DNA of 64,000 bases from Ottelia alismoides (Eukaryota; Streptophyta; Magnoliopsida; Alismatales; Hydrocharitaceae): assembly GCA_037367405.1 (NCBI GenBank), contig JAZKJV010009336.1:62001-126000 (forward strand), in the 5' to 3' direction. The translations under genes were made by a program, and so were the position numbers. Positions 43,404 through 54,400 of this stretch are shown here, in pieces. How positions within the stretch are numbered: position 1 is the first letter of the stretch; every line of letters begins with the position of its first letter. The notes beneath the pieces are model-generated. The model saw only the letters and a program-made list of their open reading frames with translations, was not told the origin of the DNA and did not search any database.

Positions 43404-43718
43404 AACTTCAAATGAGGCGGGGTCTCACCATATATATGGTGAGCCACCCTCAATTTAGGCATCTTTCTAATATATTTTACAATTTCTTGTTTCATACATA
43501 TAATAATAAATATTAACACAACATGTATAGTGAAATAAAATTATGAAAATATTATTATAATGGATGGAAATATTGATTTGAATTTAGATGCTATATTTTA
43601 CAAAATTCATTTTTTTTACAATGTGCAGTTTATATTTTACAAAACTGTTACAGAGTTTTTACTAAATTCGCAGTGGCTTTTACAATTTCAGAAAAGCCCC
43701 CACCTCATTTGAAAGGTC

Positions 43719-43721
<3 letters not shown>
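43404..43721. mobile_element. A different MITE between two TA runs
   Basis: Ends aacTTCAAATGAGGcGGGG and CCCCaCCTCATTTGAAagg are inverted repeats; the interior is A/T-rich. It is bounded on both sides by TA microsatellites (43382-43403 and 43722-43777). Confidence 0.7.

Positions 43722-43777
<56 letters not shown>
43722..43777. repeat. (TA)n microsatellite, about 56 bp
   Basis: Uninterrupted TA run between the MITE at 43404-43721 and foldback element F2. Confidence 0.95.
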
Positions 43778-43779
<2 letters not shown>

Positions 43780-44155
43780 AAAGGGAAGCTACTCCGCAGA
43801 GCAGCTAAGCTGGCTGCTCCGTGGGGGCAATTTCCCCCTCTTTTTTTATTTTTTTTGATTTTTTTTCATGTATATTCATCTATATATCCCTCCTACATGC
43901 CATTCAAATTTCGTGAGAAACATAGACTCCTATGCCCTCCATCTAGAACATGTAATTTTTAACGGTCCGAAATTTGCTGTAAAGTACCTGTTCTAGATGA
44001 AGGGCATATGAGTCTACGTTTCTCATGAAATTCGAATGACATGTAGGAGGGATATATAGATGAATATACATGAAAAAAATTTCAAAAAAAATAATAAAGG
44101 AAGGGAAATTGCCCCGTGGAGGAGCCAGCTTAGCTGCTCCATGGAGCCCGTCCTC
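43778..44155. mobile_element. Foldback element F2
   Basis: Palindrome from ggaaagggaagctactcc to gctgctccatggagcccg, with the core signature. Left flank (TA)n, right flank (CA)n then (CACG)n at 44155-44186. Confidence 0.88.
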
Positions 44156-44252
44156 ACACACACACACACATGCACGCACGCACGCAGGGGGCGGGACAAC
44201 CATGTTGATAAATCCACACACACACACATACACACATATACACACACATACA

Positions 44253-44623
44253 TGGATTTAATGGGGTTGCTCCCTAGGAGCAGCCAACATGGCTGCCCCA
44301 CCCCCTTTTTTGACGTTTTTATTTTTTTTAAAAATATCATCATGTATATTCATCCCTATATCTCCCCTATATACCATTCGAATTTCGTCAGAAACAGAGA
44401 CTCCTACGGCCTCCATCGAGATAGTGTCGATTTAACAAATCCTGTTACCATTAAAAAATAACTGTCTGGTTGGAGGCCGTAGGAGTCTCTGTTTCTGACG
44501 AAATTCGAATGACATATAGGACGGATATAGGGATGAATATATATGACGATATTTTTCAAAAAATAAAAATAAAAAATGTCGAAAACAACATGGGGACAGT
44601 CATGTTGGCTGCCCCAAGGGGGC
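44253..44623. mobile_element. Foldback element F3
   Basis: From atggggttgctccctagg to gttggctgccccaaggg, with both arms carrying cctacggcctccatc and its inverse. Left flank CA/TA run (44214-44252), right flank CA/CG run (44623-44677). Confidence 0.88.
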
Positions 44624-44677
44624 ACACACTCACGTACACGCACGCACGCGCGCGCGCGCGCGCACACACACATATAT

Positions 44678-45030
44678 GTGAAAAATGGGGCTGCCCCCTA
44701 GGGGCAGCCAACATGGCTGCTCCCACCCCATTTTCACAATTTTTTTATTTTTTTGGAAAAATATCACAATGTGCATTCATCCCTATATCCCTCCTATATG
44801 TCATTCGAATTTCGTCAGAAACAGAGACTCTTACAACCGCCATCCAAACACCATTTTTTTAACGGTCACATGGTTTTTTAAATCGACCATGTCTGGATGG
44901 AGGCCGTATGAGTCTCTGTTTCTGACGAAATTCGAATGACATATAAGAGGGATATAGGGATGAATATACATGACGATATTTTTCAAAAAAAATAAAAATT
45001 TTTGCCAAAAAATGATGGGGGGAGCTAACT
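44678..45030. mobile_element. Foldback element F4, fused to F5
   Basis: Starts gtgaaaaatggggctgcc after a CG/CA/TA run. Its right arm does not return to its own terminus but runs into ggggggagctaacttggctc, the arm sequence of F5. Confidence 0.82.
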
Positions 45031-45381
45031 TGGCTCCCCCCGCGCCATTCCGCCCGCTTTTTTATTTTTTATTTTGGAAATTTCTTCCGTGGATTTTCAT
45101 GAATATATACCTATATTGTGTCATTTAAATTTCACGCGAAACAGAGACTCCTACGACCTCCATCCGGAAGGGTCATTTTTAGCAATTCTGTTACCGTTAA
45201 AAAATGCCTGTCTAGATGGAGGCCGTAGGAGTCTCTGTTTCGTACGAAATTTGAATGACATAATATACAGATATAGTGATGAATATTCACAGAAGAAATT
45301 TTCAGAAAAAAATAAAAAAACGGACGAAATACTGCAGGGGGAGCCAAGTTAGCTCCCCCAAGGGGCAGCCCCATTTAACCC
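45031..45381. mobile_element. Foldback element F5, lacking its left terminus
   Basis: Right arm ends ccaagttagctcccccaagg then ggcagccccatttaaccc before a TA run (45382-45392). The left arm begins inside the palindrome at the F4/F5 junction. Confidence 0.82.
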
Positions 45382-45392
45382 ATATATATATA

Positions 45393-45741
45393 GGGTAAAA
45401 TGGGGCTGCCCCCGGGAGTAGCCAACTTGGCTACTCCCACTCCTATTTCCACTCATTTTTTTATTTCTTTGGAAAATAAAAATTTGTATATTCATCACTA
45501 TATCCCTCTAACATTCTATTAAAATTTCGTCAGAAACAGAGACTCCTAGGTCCCTCATCCAGACATCAATTTTTTAACGGTCGTAGGATTTTTTAAATCG
45601 ATCATGTTTGGATGGAGGCCGTAGGAGTATCTGTTTCTGACGAAATTTTAATAGAATGTTAGAGGGATATAATGATGAATTTACAAATTTTTATTTTCCA
45701 AAGAAATAAAAAAATGAGGGAAAAATAGGGGTGGGAGTAGC
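45393..45741. mobile_element. Foldback element F6, truncated by the Athila LTR
   Basis: Starts gggtaaaatggggctgcccc. The right arm stops at gtgggagtagc (45741), where the LTR begins TGATAACCC, so the terminal 40 bp or so of the right arm is missing. Confidence 0.85.
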
Positions 45742-48700
45742 TGATAACCCTAATTTCCCCAAGACCCGGATGAAGGTAATAAGACAAGGGTCGTTGCGAC
45801 TCGGATCTCAGAGGATGGGTATATCAAGAAAAAATCAACCACTCAAAACAGATCAAATCAATCAAGCACAAAAGAGAGCAGTCTAGCTATGGGATTAACC
45901 TGGTATAGCACCCAGGGTCGAACACAAGGAGCACGGGTTGGCCGAAGGCCTACGAAGTAGTAAAAATAAAATAAAATAAAGATAAAATATTTTTAGTGGT
46001 TTTTAATGATTTTTAATATTTTTTTGGATTTTTAAAAAGTGAAGAAAATAAAAGAAAGCAAATAAAAGCACACTTTAGCTAATTATTTAAAAGCACCAAA
46101 AATCAAGCAAAAATTCAAGAAAAATTGTTTTTATGTTTTTTAGGTTTTTTAATGTTTTTGGTGAATTTTTGGGATTTTTATAAGGTGTATTTTATTTTCT
46201 AAAAATCAAACAGTGCTAAAAAGACAAGGTACTGTCCAGCCAGGCCCAAAACCCAAAGATAAAATATCTAAGGATCTCAGAGGGGCCTGGAGGTAATTTT
46301 CCTGTATACTAGATAAAATAAGGAAAATTTGAGCACCAAAATTATTGTTTTTGGATTTTTAGATTAATTACTATGATTTTTATGAGTTTTTAGGTGTTTT
46401 TGAATTTTTTGGTTTTTTAAGCAATGAAAAATAGCCAAAATTGGCTAGAAAATCAAGAAACACACAAAGAACAGTAACTAATTTTTTTAGATTTTTTGGG
46501 GGTGTTTTTATATTTTGTTGGTATTTTTGAACCTAGATAGTGGCTAAAATAGATGTTTTTGAATTTTTAAAAATAGAAAATAAAATCAAAAATGTCCTCA
46601 AAAATTCTAAAAAATCCTACAACATGGCAGGAGCCATGTTTCAAATTTTCATCGAATTTGGAGGTGATTTGATATTTTATTCAAAATCCAAAAGGGGGCA
46701 CAGTGCACAGGGACTTAAGTGCAAATACCCGAAGCTCTGGGGGTCCAGGTGCAATTTTCCCAGCAAGTCACGCGCGTGGCGCGTGCCTGGGGAACTCAGG
46801 GACCTTCTGGTAATAAAAACAAGTCCTAGGACCTTTTGGTAACTCGTACCAAAAAGTCCAGGGGCTATGTTGCAAATAACCCACTAAAAGGCGCATATGC
46901 GGAAATAAAACGTTCACAGGGGCATAAGTGCAAATACCAGAAAGTTTCTATTCATTCATAAAGCATCCAGAACTACAGGGCTAATATTGCAAATAAACCA
47001 AAACTACACGTGACGAAGCACGTGGCTCATACATACAGGGGCATAAATGCAAATGTAAACAAGCACGAGGTCCAATGTGCAATTTACCCTACGTAAATAA
47101 AACACAGAAAATATTTACAGGACTGACACGTAAAACAGAAACTAAGAGGGGGCCTAAGGTAATTTACCCCTTTATTACGTCGACGGCTGGATGGTGGACG
47201 CGTGGCGGATCTGACGGCTCTGGTCTCAGGCGCCTCTCTCCTCTTTCGCACGTGGGCCGATCGACGGCGCAGAGGAGGGCACGTGGACGATCGAACGGTG
47301 CTCAGGTGCTGGTGCCTCTCTCCTCTGTGCTAACGGTCCGGATCGACCCTCGAGATGATCAACGGTATCTGCTCCTCGATGAATGGACGGCTACGATGAA
47401 AACTGGAGCGGAGGGACGATCGGACAGTGGTGGAGGACCCTCGAAGAACAGGTGGCCGGCGAGGTTCGCCGGCCTCGTGCGCGTGCTGTGGTCCTCCTCA
47501 GCTGCCTCTGAAGATCGGAGCAGGTCCGCACTGGAGTCCCGCAGCTGGTGGTGGCCTCCGATGGCCCAGCCGAGCCCTGGAGGGGCTCCGGCGAGGTCGA
47601 CGGAGATAAGCTCCTGGCCTGGATGTGAGGGGGCCTCAGATGGCCTCCTCTTGACCTGCAAAGTAACCCAGAAGCTTCGCGGGTCGAGGGCAAAGTGCCT
47701 CGACCCGATGAAGCGGTGTGAAGGTGAACTGTGGGTCGGGGCGAGCGAGCTCCGGCGAGCGGAGGATGGTGGAGCTCGAACCCCAGCTCCTGTGCGAGCT
47801 GGGTTGAACGAAGGGGCGGAGAAGGTGCGTGAAGGGATGGCGAAGGTGACTGGGTGTTCCGATGATCGAAAAGATACACGATATGACCGGAATCAACGGA
47901 ATACGTCGGAGCTACGAATTGGGGGAAACTAGAAATTACGCTAAATGGGAAGGCTAGAAGGATACCTGGGCGGTGTGGAAGGCTATGCTGAAGCTTAGGC
48001 AGCTCCTGGTCGTCGCCTCGAAGGTCGCCAAGGCCTGAGGCTCGAGCTCATGCACGGGGCGGAGCACGGCGGCGCAAAGTCGCCGGATCAGTGGTCCGGC
48101 CACCCCCTCCTCACTGCTACAAGGGCAATCGCGAGCTGTCACCTCAGGGATCGCTATGGAGGTCACGGGACGAAGGGTGGATAGCCAAAGATGGAAATAA
48201 AATGCGGCGGAGCTCAGGCTATATACTGCTAGGGGTCCGGAAAGATGGTGATCGGGCGAGCTCGGGAGCGCGCGGATCCCGAGGGAGCGGCTCCGGCGAG
48301 GATGCCGGATGCGAGTGGAGTGATCCGGACCCGGGATTTGGGGGGTAGGCGATCGGGTCATCTGTGGAAAAATGGGAGAAAACGGGTCAGGCACAGAGGA
48401 CCCGGCTCTGGTGGTCCTGGGGGGGGGAGTTGACCGGGGTCAACAATCCCCCGTGGACCAATCAGAGCTCGCCAAGCTTTGAATTTTTATTTGATTTTTT
48501 TGGGCCATAAAATGACTGAATTTTCAAAAACTTAAAACATGAAATATTTTTAATTTATTTTTTTCTATTTTTTTGTGATTTTTAATTAATTTTTGGAAAT
48601 AAAAATAAGGTATTTACATAGTATAGCTATACATAGGTATATATACAATATATGATTTTTAATTTTGATTTTTAATTAGTTATTTTTATACAATTTTATT

Positions 48701-49409
48701 CCTATTTTATATTTTATTTATTTATAGAATAAAATGAGGAATAAAAGGCTATTTTTGTTTTATTTTTATCATTTATATACATAGAGGAAATAATTAGTTA
48801 TGTACAACTATATACATGGTATATGTACAACATAATTTTGTAATTTTAATTTTGTCATTTTTATTTGATTTTTTGTTTTACTTCTTTTTATTTATTTTAT
48901 TTACAATATATAGCATAGAGTACTTACAAAAAGTTTAGAAAATAATTTTATTTATTTATAAGGTTAAATAAATAAGGAAGGTGTTCTATGTACACGGTGA
49001 AGGGGTATTTTTGAATTTTTGATTTTTAAATTTTTATTTTGTTTTTAATAGCTTCTAAATATATACACAATATATACAAGCATATTTTTGGGTGAGGAAA
49101 ATATAATTTTATTTATTTACATAAATATTTACACATGAGCCCCTATCTCCCTCTACTTTGGCTTTTATGCGGTCAGGCCCATGCTGAGCCCTCCCTTGGG
49201 TTAGGTTGCTCAATATTTATTCTAAATATTTCCCTCCTTTTCTTTTTCATCTTTATTCTTTTATTTTTGCACAAAAACATGCTAATTATAGGTATTTACA
49301 AACATGCATGCTTTTGCTAATTATTCCTATTTACAAGTATCTACATGCATTTGCATAGGTTTTTGTAGCTAAAATATAAGAATAAAGAGTGATGAATGGG
49401 TATTCATCA
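45742..49409 (-). mobile_element. Athila-type LTR1 (3' LTR of unit 1)
   Basis: 3,668 bp, TGAT...ATCA borders; on the minus strand it is preceded by the polypurine tract TATAGGGGGG. Homologous along its length with LTR2 (56741-60414). Composition is mosaic: A/T-rich ends and a G/C-rich middle (about 47160-48440). Long frames in the middle (plus 47075-47932; minus 47391-47879) are not preserved in LTR2, so I do not call genes. ABRE-like CACGTG pairs lie at about 47010-47020. Confidence 0.9.
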
Positions 49410-49420
49410 CCCCCCTATAC
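49410..49420 (-). other. Polypurine tract of unit 1
   Basis: Plus-strand cccccctatac, i.e. GTATAGGGGGG on the minus strand, directly upstream of the LTR start TGATGAATAC. The same arrangement is at 60415 in unit 2. Confidence 0.85.
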
Positions 49421-51494
49421 TATACTTTGCTAGTCCCTTAGCAAACACTTATTTGAAAAAGAAGTGAAAAAGAAAGAAAGAAAAAGAAAAAGAGAATGTA
49501 CATGGATCAAGGTTGATTATTAAACTTGCCTTCATTAAATTGAGGTATGGAGCTTAATCAGATCTTTGGATTATTGATGTGTCGGAACCTTATTTAGACT
49601 TAAGCTTAAAACCTAACAGCCTCCAAGTTCCACCAATCTATAATCAAGACTCCTCAATGCTCCAGATCAGAACAAGTCATCAATCACAAACCCTGAAGAC
49701 CATGAATCTTTTCTTGTCCTGTGGATGTGAAGTCTAAGCTCTCCACCTCAGAAATGGCAACTTGACAACCCTCCCTAACAAGGTAACTCTATGACCTCAA
49801 TCTGGCCACTCTTTCCTCGAGGAGCGGGGTATTCCCTTCTAAGTTCAAGTACAACCGGCTCAAGAAGAGGGGGAAGAAGAGAATGGGTCAAGGCCAGTGT
49901 AGCCAAGTACCCTTGGGAGCTTGACCAGTGTAGCCAAGTCTCCCTGCTGCAAGCTACAACAGGTGGATCATGAAACCAAGCTTTGCTTATTGCACTTATA
50001 TACATACTCCGGTGGGATTATCATTTTCTCTCAGACCCACCACTTTTTTGGAGTTCTTTTCTTTTTGCACATTTTTTTTTCGAGTGCATCTATACAATAT
50101 ATACATGTGCAGCATATATACAAGGAGTTTTTCCTCTTGAGCCAGTAGACTATCCCTCTTTTGAAGCTTTATTGCAACCCACAACTCCCGTCGTTAGACC
50201 TCATGGCAACCAGACCAAGTTGAGACGCACTTCCTTCACTATAAGAAGAAGAGAGGTTCCGCCTAGAAGTACTACCCTCATATGCTACCCCAAGTCAAGG
50301 AAGACTGCCTCCTCACCACCTCATCCGTAGAGAGCTCGGTGCATAGTGCGGTTGTCCAAGTAAAGCCATAATCTATATGAGTCATGTGTTGTTGTTAAGT
50401 GCTCTACTTAGGCTCATTGAGATGACATGTGATCATAGCCTAGTGGACTCAAAGAATTAAGTCACCATGGACCTGAAAAGCCTTAAACCTAAGCCCTATA
50501 AGGTTCCTCTTAGAATTAGGTGGATTAAGATCTTAATCAAGCTCCATTTCTCAATATGATTCCAGGCTAGTTTAAATGTCAACTATCATCCAAAAAAACT
50601 ATATACATATGTACAGAAAGATGCATATTTACACAATATTTTACAATCATGCAAAATTTTTGAAAAATGTTTCGAAATCATGAATGATGATGCATGAAGT
50701 GCAAGTTTTGCAAAAAGATATTTACACACATTTACACGAGATTTTTGCAAACTTTTGATTTTTCAAAACATTTTGGAAAAATTTTGTACTATATACAAAA
50801 TTTTGATACAAAAATATTTACACAAGCTTTACACACAAAAGATTTTTGAAATCATTTTTACCAAAATAATTTGTACACTAGCTATTTATATGCAAATAAA
50901 AGAAGATTATGTACATGAAAATTTTTAAATTTTGTGGTTTTTAGCCATTTTTATTTATTAACACACTCTCACAAAGTACGAGTTATGGCTAAAGTATATA
51001 TGAAATATATACACACCCCCCTATACTTAGCTCGAACGATGTCCTCAGAGTCAAGAGCGATGAAGAAGACATAACTCGTGCTATGTATAGGGAAGTGAAA
51101 AGGAAGGCTATACAAAAGGAGAATAAAAAGTGAAGAGGATCTCGGGTCTTCCCCCTATACTTAGGATCAAGTAATCCTAAGTATAGCAGGCTGTACACGA
51201 AGGGAAAACCGAGTGGAGAATGTACAGGGTCTATCCCCCCTATACTTAGGGTGAAATGCCCCTAAGTATAGGCAGCAAAACAGGGGTAGACAGAAACAAA
51301 AAGAAATACCCGAAGGGTCTCACATCCCCCCTATACTTAGGGTAAAGTGCACCCTAAGTATAGCATAATCACAAGATGAAGAAAGGGATGTGGGACTAAA
51401 GAATGTGATGATATGGACATCTGGATCTATATACAACGGAAGATCAGTGAAACTCAGGCATGAGATGCATTAGATTTGAGTCAAAGACCACATC
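49421..51494 (-). other. 3' internal region of unit 1, between pol and LTR
   Basis: About 2.1 kb where many Athila elements carry an env-like gene; none is recognisable. Contains a 76-codon frame (49775-50005, minus) in a block identical in both units, A/T-rich sequence (50580-50980) and a hairpin series (51016-51363). Confidence 0.7.
51016..51363. repeat. Hairpin series with repeated CCCCCTATACTTAG
   Basis: Three perfect 13-bp inverted repeats with 6-8 nt loops: 51155-51167/51174-51186, 51239-51251/51260-51272 and 51331-51343/51351-51363. Each left arm is preceded by 4-6 C. A fourth half-motif lies at 51016. Present also in unit 2 (about 62154-62362). Confidence 0.9.
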
Positions 51495-54400
51495 TCACGC
51501 AAAATGAATAGGGGCAATATCAACGACCCACGGCTCATGATCTAGAAATGGTTTGAGCCGCTGGCCGTTCACTCGGAAGGTACTCTCAGAAGACAACTCG
51601 GATATGTCGATGCTACCATTGTCGTGTACCTTCCGAACCAGATAAGGTCCTTTCCATTTGCTTTGTAGCTTCCCTGGAAATAATCTAAGCCTCGCATCAA
51701 ACAACCATACTCTCTGTCCAATCTCAAAATGTTTGTGGCTGATATGAGAATCATGCCACTCCTTGACTTTCTCCTTATAATGTAGGCTGCTTGAGAAAGC
51801 TGCATCTCTAAGCTCCTCCAGGGCAGCTAGCTCTGCCCTCCTCTGGTCTCCTATACCATCTGAATCCATAAGTATGTCTGTAACTGCCCAAAGTGACTTG
51901 TGCCTCAGCTCAACAGGTAAATGGCATGGCTTGCCATATACGAGGCGAAAGGGAGATGTGCCCAAAGGTGTCTTGAAAGACGTCCTATATGCCCACAAGA
52001 CCGAGTCCAAAAGCTGTGACCAATCCTTTCGGTCAGAGCGGACGACTTTCTGCAGAATAGTCTTGATCTCCCTGTTCGACACTTCGGCTAGACCATTCGT
52101 CTGGGGATGGTACGGTGTAGCAACACGATGATCTATGCCGAACTCGCTAGCAAGTGCCTTCACCTGGTCGTTGATGAAGTGAGATCCCCCATAAGAAATA
52201 AGAACTCGTGGAACCCCAAACCTCGTGATGATATGCTTCCTCAAAAATCTGCAAACTGTCCTCGCATCAGCGGCTCGGGCGGGGATAGCCTCCACCCAAC
52301 GACTCACATAATCAACGGCCAACAGAATGTACTCAAATCCCTGACTCTTAGGGAATGGACCCATGAAATCGATGCCCCATGCATCAAAAACCTCACAAAA
52401 GTGAATGGGCTGCATCGGCATCATATCACGCTGTCCACAAGTGCCCATCCTCTGACAGTCAGTACACCTCTTCACGAACTCATCTGAGTCCTTGAAGAGG
52501 GTAGGCCACCACAAGCCGGATTGGAGCACTTTCTGTGCCGTTCTCCTCCCAGAATGATGTCCTCCTGCCTCAAGCTTGTGGCAGTAAGTGAGGACGCTAT
52601 GGTGTTCCTCCTGAGGAATACACCGACGCCAGACGCTATCCCCTCCTTCGTGGTAAAGGATGGGATCCTCCCAATGGTAAGACTTGGCCTTCGCTAGGAA
52701 GGTCTCGAGCCTCTGCCTGGGCCAATCTTGTGGGACTTTCCCAGCAACGAGAAAGTTCACAATATCGGCGTACCATGGGAGTGAGGCGATAGCTAGGATC
52801 GCCTCATCTGGGAAGGTATCTCTAATAGGATTAATCTGCTCAGAATCCTCAGGCTGCTCTAATCGGGAGAGATGATCCGCCACCACATTCTTGACTCCAG
52901 GCTTATCCTTAATCTCAATGTCGAACTCCTGGAGTAGAAGGATCCATCTAGTCAGTCTGGCCTTGGCATCCTTCTTTGCCATGAGGTACCTGATGGCGGT
53001 ATGATCTGTAAACAAAGTCACTCTAGATCCAATGATATATGATCTGAACTTATCTAGGGCGAACACTACGGCTAGCATCTCCTTCTCTGTGACCGTGTAA
53101 TTCCGCTGGGCGGAATCCAATGTGCGGCTAGCGTAGTGTATAGCAAATGGCACTCCATCCCTCCTCTGTCCCAGCACTGCCCCTACGGAAAAATCGGAGG
53201 CGTCCGTCATGATCTCGAATGGGAGAGACCAATCAGGCGGCTGGAGGACAGGAGCCTCAATAACACACTGCTGGAGAGTAGCAAACGACGAAAGACACTT
53301 GTCATCGACAAGGAACTCGGTGTCTTTCGTCAAAAGGTCAGTCAACGGTCGGGCAATCCTGCTGAAATCCTGAATGAATCTCCTATAAAATCCAACATGC
53401 CCCAGAAATGACCGTAGCTGCCTCAAATTGGACGGCGGTGTGAGTTTCCTAATGACATCAACCTTGGCCGGATCAACCTCCATGCCCCTGTTGGAGATGA
53501 TGTGGCCAAGCACCATCCCTTGAGTCACCATGAAGTGACTCTTCTCCCAAGATAGCACCAAGTGATACTCAATACATCGCTGAAGTACTCGATCTAGGCA
53601 GTCAAGACAAGAATCAAATCCGTCGCCGTAGATCGAGAAATCGTCCATGAAGACCTCTAAGCACTCCCCTACCATGTCCGAGAAGATCGACAGCATGCAC
53701 CTCTGAAAAGTCGCAGGGGCATTGCATAGCCCAAATGGCATGCGTCGAAAAGCATATGTGCCGAAGGGACAGGTAAAGGTGGTCTTCTCCTGATCCTTAG
53801 GAGCGATGGCCACTTGGTTGTAGCCCGAGTACCCATCCAGGAAGCAATAATGGCTCTTCCCTGCCAGTCTCTCAATGATCTGGTCAATAAAAGGCAGGGG
53901 GAAATGGTCCTTCTTGGTGGCTTGGTTGAGTCTCCTGTAGTCAACACAAACCCTCCAAGAGGTGGGTACTCGTGTAGCAATTTCCTCTCCCGACTCACTG
54001 ATCACAGTCGTGATGCCCGTCTTCTTGGGCACCACATGCAAGGGGCTGACCCACTTGGAGTCGGAAATGGGATAAATAAAACCTGCTCCCCACCATTTTG
54101 ATATTTCCTTCATCACAACCTCTCTCAAGTTGGGGTTCAGATGCCGCTGGAACTCATGCGACGGCTTCGCCCCATCCTCGAGATAGATATGGTGGGAGCA
54201 CACTGATGGACTAATCCCATGGAGATCCGCTACGCTCCATCCGATCGCCTTGCGGTTCTTTTCAAGAACCCCCATCAAACGGGATTCCTGCTCTCCAGTC
54301 AACTCGGCGGAGATGATGACTGGGTACATCTCTGGCTCGCCCGCAAGGAATCGATACTTCAGCGAAGTTGGGAGCGGCTTCAGCTCTGGAATGCTGGGTG

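Noticed and set aside
47075..47932. 285-codon plus-strand frame within LTR1
   Set aside because: It is not preserved in the homologous part of LTR2 (58200-59000), where frame shifts break it; the G/C-rich composition explains the openness.
51155..51363. CRISPR-like array in the repeated hairpins
   Set aside because: Only three or four imperfect repeats with unequal spacing in a plant retrotransposon; they are hairpins tied to the polypurine motif.
53814..54101. Plus-strand frames across the Athila pol
   Set aside because: Antisense shadows of the minus-strand polyprotein.
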